Of a stretch of DNA of 64,000 nt, positions 49,601 through 58,600 are shown in pieces (position 1 is the first letter of the stretch; the number at the start of each line of letters is the position of its first letter). Source of the stretch: Astropecten irregularis (lineage: Eukaryota > Echinodermata > Asteroidea > Paxillosida > Astropectinidae). The DNA lies in the NCBI GenBank assembly GCA_963971285.1, contig OZ020254.1, positions 8,866,001 to 8,930,000 of the forward strand, in the 5' to 3' direction. Position numbers and translations under genes: made by a program. Below the pieces are notes generated by a model. That model was not told the origin of the DNA. It ran no database searches and was given only the letters and a program-made list of their open reading frames with translations.

Positions 49601-52600
49601 AGGACTATTTATTTGGCTCTAATTCATGCGGACACACTCTTGTTCCACAGATTATTGCCGATAATCTTGAAGTTTTAGCCGTTGAGTTGGAAAGAATACA
49701 AGCTAATGAGGTGCAACAAATCAACAACCAGAAGGTGAGTAATAGGTCAAATATAGATTGAAATTAATAACATTTAATAATTGATATGCATTAATAAGTG
49801 CATGTGTCTGTAATATAGACATTCATTTTCAGATTTTGAGGGCATAGGCCAGTTGCATTTGTTTGTTGTTGTTTTTTTTGTTTTGGCAAGACAGTTGTGA
49901 ATTGGAAGGTCATCATAAATTCAGAATTCGTCCACGAAGCTTAAGATTTCTTGAGCTTTTAAGTCTCTAGCTTCTCTGTGTTTGTGCATCTCCCTGTAGG
50001 CTGTCCTCGGAGACAGTGTCAACCAGCTGGAGCTCATCAACCAGACCCTGCCCACCAGCATCTCTAACATAGTCACAACGTCCACGGATGCTGAGACCAA
50101 AGTCAACATGGATGCTACCGACTACGAAGTCCAGAACATCACCGCTGACTACGTGAATAAGGTCTTTGGCTATGCAGACGAGTATGTGGCACAGGTGGAC
50201 AAACAGGTACGACTGAACAAAACACGAATATTAGTTGTGCTTGGAGTTAATAGGAGGGCCAGACTCGTTTCGATCTTAGCAGGAACTTTCTCAAAGGCTC
50301 TGAGAAAGATCCTAGGAGGGCCTGACGTGTTTGGATCCTAGCAGGATCTTTCTCAAAGGCTTTGAGAAAGATCCTGCTATGCGTTTAAATCCTAGCAGGA
50401 TCTTTCACAAAGGCACTGAGAAAGATCCTGCTGGGATTGAAACGCGTCAGGCCCTCCTAACTCCAAGAATTAGATATATTTCAGGTCAATTCTGACTGAT
50501 GAGCAGTTTGCAACAGTTTATTACTTGTATTAGAAATTAGTTGTATTCGTTTTAAGAATTTCTTCTTCATTTTTTAACGGATTTGGGCTGAGCATAGAAG
50601 CATTTGATCTCAGCTGGACTCGACAATTCCTTGATCTTTATTTCAGCTGGAGGAAGATGTTGGCAAGTGTGCACCCGTACGTAATGTGTACGACAACGCC
50701 GTGACCCTGTCCTGTTACTACATATTTGATGCTTTGGTGAGTAAATGTTTTTTTAATCAAGTTGATTTTGATTTGTTTGGGCTGGAATGTTGTTATTTAA
50801 TCATCATGCTAGTTCCTGTTTGCAATTTGGAATCATAATTGCTTACTGTATTGTTTTGCAGAAATTTTAAATGTTGATTTTTGTGGTAATTGGGCAAATT
50901 GTATAATCATTGTGGACAAAAATGCAAATAGGACTTGAAGCTATGCATGGTGGAAACACTAAAAGAAGTGTGCTCTGTTCGTCCTCAGGAGAGTGACCAG
51001 TCACTGAGAGCACACTGTCTGAACAGAGCACACTGTTCGGAACGTCGAGATAATACCACTGGTTCTTCTCAAAACCACACACTCTCACAGAAGAGATTAC
51101 ATGGTGTCGCTGCAAACCTACCTTATTTTAAAAATGCAAATGGTTTCTAATGATGGTTGTCATCTCACCACACCTCTTGGCAAACTGAGGATTCACAGCC
51201 CCCCAAAATAACTTTTTGTACCTCTCGCTTGTCTTGCAGAACACTCTGTGGTTCACCACTGGCTGGTGCGCCATCTTCATCCTGCCGTCCATCATTGTGG
51301 CCGTCCGGCTGGCCAAGTACTATCGCATCATGGACCAGGAGGCCCTGCCTAAGGTCAAGAAGGCCAAGAAGGGGACATCGGCCCGCCGGTCCAACCAGGA
51401 CGTGGCGCTGGAGGACCTGCCCGATGACGGCCATCATACAGGTGATGGATGGATCCGTAGATATAACTTAATGTACCAACCTCTCAGGACGACGGGTTCG
51501 GAAGTTTGATCTTGCCATGCCTACCCCTACCCCTTAGCTCTGCCCACCCTCCCTCCTACCAATTAGGACTCCATTTAGCAGGTGGTAGACTTGCCCTCGG
51601 GCTGCTGTTTCAAACCTGTTGTCATCTGTTTGACTCTATTCGTGGTCCAATGCCCAAATTTCCTATTCTTCCAAACAACATGGCCCAGACAGTAGTGTTT
51701 CTGTAGTCTCGTGTTCACTGATTTGGCACTGTCGTTGTGATGATTGCTCTTTTTTTTTCTTTTTTTTTTTTTGGTCAAGCTTGTGAATCAGTGGAATCAA
51801 AATGAAACCGCGAGTCTTTCACTTGTTATTTTATCGATTTCGTCTTTCAGTACTAGTTTGTACTCCTTCAGTAGTGCCTCGGGAAAACTTTGTTCTTCAC
51901 GATAACTAGTGTTGCTGCATCACGTGTCATTTGCACGTGTCAAATGTTTATAATCAGCAAGAAAAGATGAATGGAGTATAGGTGCTACATAAAATTATAT
52001 GTAGGACATTACGGTAGAAATAATGCAAGGAAATTCTGGAACAGGTATGGGAAGAATACAGAGAAACTTGGAATGGGCATGGGAAGAACATGGAAAAACA
52101 TAGAAAATGCATAGGAAAAATATGGAAAAGATGGCATGGGATGGGAGGGACATAGAAAAACATGGAATGGGCATGGGAAATACATGGAAAACCATGGAAA
52201 GGGCATAGGAAAAAACATGGAAAAGAAGGCATGGGAGGAACATAGAAAACCATGGAAAATGCATGGAAATAGAAAACACAAAAAAATGGTAAGGCCATTT
52301 CAGATATGACAAAAAAACATGAAGAGCATTAGATAGACAAACAAAATGCATGAGAGGATCGCAGAAGATTCATGAGAACATGGGACACATTAAAGAAGTA
52401 AGATTGTCATATCGAGAAGACATGGTATTTAAAGCATGAAGAAGCATTCTTGATGCATTTGCCAATATGGTGCCCTCTTGTGATTCACCCATTGAGAGAT
52501 ATAACACAATGTGCCTGTTGCTATTAAATATGTTGCAATATCTTGTAGTAATTGCAATATCTCACAAGAGGCAATAGTGTAAATATTTCAAACATGCAAA

Positions 52601-55600
52601 CACTATATCCAGTAAAAAAAAAATGAAAATTAAGAAATTGATTGATAACATTCTAGAAAATGTTGTATGCAATTTATCTATAATCTATGCAATATCATCT
52701 TATTAAGTTAATAGGTTTGTTGATGCATTCGACTAGTCCTAGGTTTTAGCTTAATATGTAGGCTAGTTTAGTTCGGTCTGTCAACATTTGCATATTGATG
52801 CTGTTGCCATAGCAAGAGTTGCCATGGATATGCATTTTTTCGATTGGCCATGTGGTGTTGTCACGTCACAGCCTTAGGCACGTGATAAAGGATGATCACC
52901 TGATCAAGGGGTGGGCATCACCTGATCAAGGGGTGAGCATCACCTGATCAAGGGGCGAGCATCACCTGATCAAGGGGTGAGCATCACCTGATCAAGGGGT
53001 GAGCATCACCTGATCAAGGGGCGTGCATCACCTGATCAAGGGGCGAGCATCACCTGATCAAGGGGCGAGCATCACCTGATCAAGGGGCGAGCATCACCTG
53101 ATCAAGGGGCGAGCATCACCTGATCAAGGGGCGAGCATCACCTGATCAAGGGGCGAGCATCACCTGATCAAGGGGCGAGCATCACCTGATCAAGGGGCGA
53201 GCATCACCTGATCAAGGGGTGAGCATCACCTGATCAAGGGGTGAGCATCACCTGATCAAGGGGCGTGCATCACCTGATCAAGGGGTGAGCATCACCTGAT
53301 CAAGGGGTGAGCATCACCTGATCAAGGGGCGTGCATCACCTGATCAAGGGGTGAGCATCACCTGATCAAGGGGTGAGCATCACCTGATCAAGGGGTGAGC
53401 ATCACCTGATCAAGGGGTGAGCATCACCTGATCAAGGGGTGAGCATCACCTGATCAAGGGGCGAGCATCACCTGATCAAGGGGCGAGCATCACCTGATCA
53501 AGGGGTGAGCATCACCTGATCAAGGGGTGAGCATCAATGTCGGGGAGTTTTGTGTTTGGACTTGTACATGTAGGCTTGGGTGCATTCCTCGTTGCATCCC
53601 TGCTTCCTCCCTGCTTGGCAGTACTCATAGTCCTTGTCTGTCCGTTGTGATAGGGTAGTTGGCAAGGGGATTTCATCTTTATAGTGGACACTGTACATTA
53701 GAGGACACTGTACATTAGTGTCCGCACCCCTCATGCATTTCTGGACAGGAATAGTTTGTCTTTGTGTGTGTTCAGACTTTCAGATTATTAACCTTGAGAG
53801 ATAATAATTGCATGTATGTATGTGATTTTCTTCGTTGATTTATCACAATACTACCTAATTCCATCCACACTTTTTGACCATGTTTGCCTTCATTAGACTT
53901 AGGGAAGCCTTAATCACTGCCTGATTCACTTCATCAGACTTTCTTCTATCACTTTTCAGCTCTCGTAATGCTACTTTTGAATTATCTTTTAAATATTCCT
54001 AACATATCCGACAGTCCATTTGCATGAAATTTACATATCCCTCTTTTTTTCATCTTAAATCTTTGTTCATTTTTACATTGCTTTAGATTCTAAGATTTTA
54101 TTTGCATGTGCCTTTCTTTGCCAGTTTAGCTTTTTAAAAGCCAATTTTTTGTTACATTTTTTTTGTATTTCTTTCATGTGACAGATTACCATTTCGTTTT
54201 ATTTCTTTTGGTTTCCATTTTATCATCTTGTCAATGGCCATTTTCAAGGTCATTTGTGCTGTTTCGATGGCTTATCGAATCCGAGCAGAATTATCGTTTC
54301 ATTTGTTGTTTTCTTTTTGAGTTTCGAGTAGTGCCATTGTTGTATTGTGTTTTCATTTTCAAGTCTCTGTTTTCAGTAAATCTGAAGTCATAAAATTACC
54401 ATGTAGATATATGTATTTATTTTTTGTTCATCTTTAAACTCACTATCATTTGCATGTTTCTGTTCAACTTAATGTCGGCCCATTTGCATGAAATCATTTT
54501 AACTCATTGTATGAACTTTGTATGAACTTTGTTTGTTTGTTTGTTTTGGGTTTTTTTTTTTTAGCTTTTAATGTCAGTGTTATATCATTTATTGTAATGT
54601 TAACCTAAAGCCTTTGTTTTCTACCGTTATCAAATTCTATTTTACAGTAATGTGGCTGTAAAATAGACGGGGTTTTACTTTATGTAAGGCCAAGAGCCCA
54701 AGAGCTCTGACATTTGAGTTTCCAGCTGGTTAAAAATCCACAAACACGAATTAGTCTGAGGCATTGCCATGATGAAAACTATGAAAACTGTGGATATAAA
54801 ATTATGAATAACTTTTTGGGGTTAACTTGTTATTAAGTTGAAATAGGACACGTGAAATAAAAAAAAATGTGTTCGTAGTATGAGAGCAATGACATGTATT
54901 TCAGAGTGAAGCATCCATTTTAGTATGAACACTCCAGACTTAAATAGAATTCATTTATGAATCTACTTCAAGTACATCTAATCAGTACTTTGACTATTCA
55001 TAAGGAATGGTGACCAGTTTTTAATGGGATAATATATATTTTTTCTTGTAGTTTCTGGACTGGCTGTTAGCAGCTTAACATTTTCCACGCACATTTTGTG
55101 AATTGTTTTGATTAAAGAAAAGAGAGTTTTGTGATTCTCTTCACAGCTATCATAATACTGCTAATGCAGTATGTGTGTGTCAAGTTTTGGACAGTACTAT
55201 TCAAATAGTTATAGACCAGTACTGAAAGTCAATAGGCCAGTAATGTAATGGTGTTATTTTCACCTCTAAAATTGGTCTACAATAAGTCACTTTAAATATT
55301 TTACTCACCAAACAAAAGGCAGCTTTTTAAGAATCCGTCACCTATATGAAATTGAATTTAATATTTCGGTTACCTTGGTAACTTTATCAGATGATTAGTG
55401 TGGGTTTTTTTTCTACATGCAGTCCTGAAATTCTGCATTCTGTATATATAAGTTTTGTGTAAACTTGGATTGCAAACTGGCAGTTATACATTGTATCTAG
55501 TTGGTAAAATACTTTGAAGTATGTATTTACGTTTTATCCTATTCTGTAACCCTTTTGACATATCTTTCATTTCATCTCGATCACCAGTACAATCACTTAA

Positions 55601-58600
55601 GCAAAAAAATCTTAAATTGCTTCAAGAAATTGTTGGACAATTATGTCAAGTCCGTTTTGAATTTTAAAATGATTTTGGCATGAGATATTTTCTTCTTCAT
55701 TGTTTTCTTAGATGTGGAACTTGAATTAAAATCTATGAATATGCATTAGCTTTATGCATATTCATTTATTCATTCAAGGGATGCTGAGTGATTATATTGG
55801 TTGAGTTGAAGTTCTGTTCATTGCCACCATTCTCAGTTTGTTTTCCGTTGAAAGACGTGGGTTTTTCTCTAAAACGAAACGTCCGTGTTATTCTGACATC
55901 CCCCATGTTAAATTAATGTTCCAGTGATTTCCCATTTCTTTTTATTTTCCAAACATCCTGACTCGATTCAGTTCCGTGGATTCACTAAAATGAACCAACA
56001 TCTGTTGACATCCAATCAACCAGAAATGTTTAAGAATTAAACTTTTTTATTTGTTTGACGCTACCTTTTTTGTTGGACAGTAAAATTGCGATCAGGTTGT
56101 TATTCCAGTTATCATTATGCTGCTTTAATATGAAGGAGATTCTGTGCAATTTTGATTTTTATACCCATCTTGCAACTATGGTGTAGATTTTAGTCAGCAA
56201 AGTGTTTATGGTGGTGAATCCATATCATGCAGTTGCCATTTTGTCATTTTTCTGGCTTTTTCAATTTTTGGACAGACACAAGCCATTGGCTTTGTCAGAA
56301 TTATTTGTGTGTGGCCATAGCCACTACCACATATACCTGCCTATTTTAGACTGAAGCCGCAGCCAAGAGTTTTAGACACGGCTAAAGCTACTGCTTGGCT
56401 TACTGTGTACACAGGAGTCTATGGGAAGTGCTGCAGCGGCTACCATAGATTCATGCTTATTTAATTCAAGCTGTAGCCAAATTATTTGGATGCGGCAAAG
56501 TCAGATGAGAATGTGGCTTGTGCCCTGTGTAGTCTGGTACCTTTGATGATGTCACCTTGGGTTACACTGCAGCATCATTGCACATTCATAGGAGACTAGA
56601 CAAAATGGCAAGGTCCTGATAAGAACCACTGTTAATACTTTTGCCACTAAACCAACCGTGAAAATATAATGCCTTTTCCATTTCTTAGACCAGATCCAGA
56701 ATTAACGAATACAGCTAGAGCTGTTGCTAAGGGCAAGAGTGCATCTGTGTGCACTGATGCACAAGGGAGAGAGACATTAGTATTGATTAGACCTAGCCAC
56801 TGAAAAGCCAGGCCAGGTCTGAGGTTTGCCCAGGGTCTTGGGATTCTGTAATCCCTAGCCTTGAACTGTCAACTTCAAGCCCCTGGCTACTTGTGTCCTG
56901 GATCATAGTTTTCATAAACCTGATGATAGACAGGTTGAGTCCACATTGATCATGGACATTATCCAGAAGCCGGGATTTATTGATTTTAGGCGACTATATT
57001 GTATTCAAGTTCATAGCTAGCAAGAGGAGGATTTTGGGCCTGAAAGCCCAGACCTGTCCAAGCCTGGCTTCTCAGTGGCTGGCCCCTTAGTATCAAAGTT
57101 TCTCTCCCTATTAAGCATCATTTAGAAATAGCCTTAGCCACAGGTGTACAGCCGTAACTATTTATTTAGGTCTAGCTATAAAACGTTGGTTATTTTTGGT
57201 CGTTCTTATTTTGTAAATAAGTGCATGCTGCATATACACCTATAGTATGATATGATTGCTTTGTTGTAGATGTCACCCATATTATTTGGCACTAATCCCT
57301 AGTAAGCTCTTAATCTCTCAATCCTACCTTTTAGATCTCCCTAAAGTATGATTTGTCTTTAAATAGGCTGCGCTTTAATTTAATTTTCTTCCTCTTTTAA
57401 GTTTCTCTCTTTTGGCTGATTTTGAAAATGAAAAGCAAACAACTCAAACCAATAAACTAGCAAATTTGTTTCAAATTTCAAATGCAGACACTCTCCAGTG
57501 GCGTTTGTTTTATTTTGTTGTTTTGAGTTGCTTTTTACCCCTCCAAAATCCCCCCAAAAGAAAAAAATAAGAACAGAGACAATAGGACGGATGTTTTATT
57601 TGTTTAAATTGATGGCAAATATGCAATAGAAGTTAGTGATCCTTTGTTGGAAAGATGTATTCTGTGTAGACCAACTTTCAAAGTGAATTCTTGCAAACCT
57701 CATCCATTTAAACTTGTCTCCGACAAGATGCTCTAGACGTCATTTCATTGCATCATTCATTCCAGCGCCATTCATTTCTTTGTCCAACATTTTGGAAGCC
57801 ACTTCTTCTTATTGAGTCCCTACTCTACACCCATCCAGTGGATGGCACACAAAGCCTAGCCTGAAGTGCATGAATCTTGAAGTTTGGGACAAAGTTGAAG
57901 ATGTTCCATGGCAGTTGGGGTCTTCATCAGTGGCATATACTCATTCCTTTATAGGGAGAACTCTGCAGCTGTATATGGAGAACCGGATCATAGGGCATTT
58001 ACGAAACGGAAGGTCAGGCTCCGTCTCAGGCTGCGGCTCCATTTCATGAATCCATTCTACACTAACGGGTACAAAAATAGAAGCTTTTGGCTCCAGTTCG
58101 GAAATAGATTCTCTGGTTTGAAAAAGAAAACAGAGTTTCAGCTTCAATGAAAAACCACAACCTATATTTTCAGTACATGGATGTCAGTGCTGGAGCCTGA
58201 GCCTCTGTTTCATAAACGCCCATAGAATATGCATTACCACACTGGTGTACTGTGGTATTCAGGAATCAGGATACCACACTTGGCACAGGAAAAAATCATG
58301 TGTGGTAAACTGTGGGTTAGGGACTTAGGGTTAATAATAAAAATGAACTGGCAAATGACTTGATTGGTAAAAGTAAGCAAGTTGTTGAGCATACTCTGGA
58401 ACAAAGGGCATTTACGACGGAAACGGAGGCTTTGGCTCAGCCTGAGGCTTGTGCTCCGGCTCCATTTCTTGCATCCATTTTAAAGTAACATGTATAAAAA
58501 TAGAGGTTTTGGGTACGGTTTCGAATTACATACTCTGTTTCAAACAAGAAAACGGAAAGTCCTACAACCTCAGGGATAATTCATAACCTGAATTTTCATG

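Larger units (their letters stand above)
47303..50646 (+). other. Introns 13 to 17
   Basis: Introns 13 (47303-48268), 14 (48428-48962), 15 (49038-49650), 16 (49735-49999) and 17 (50207-50646). Intron 14 carries a MITE and intron 17 a nested palindromic repeat. Introns 13, 15 and 16 show nothing I can name. Confidence 0.55.

Noticed and set aside
51954-52351. Minus-strand Phe/Pro-rich open frames of 90-118 aa
   Set aside because: They come from the purine-rich CATGGAAAA repeat; three overlapping frames are open at once.
52895-53532. CRISPR array
   Set aside because: The 22-bp units are directly adjacent with no variable spacers, and the DNA is animal nuclear sequence.
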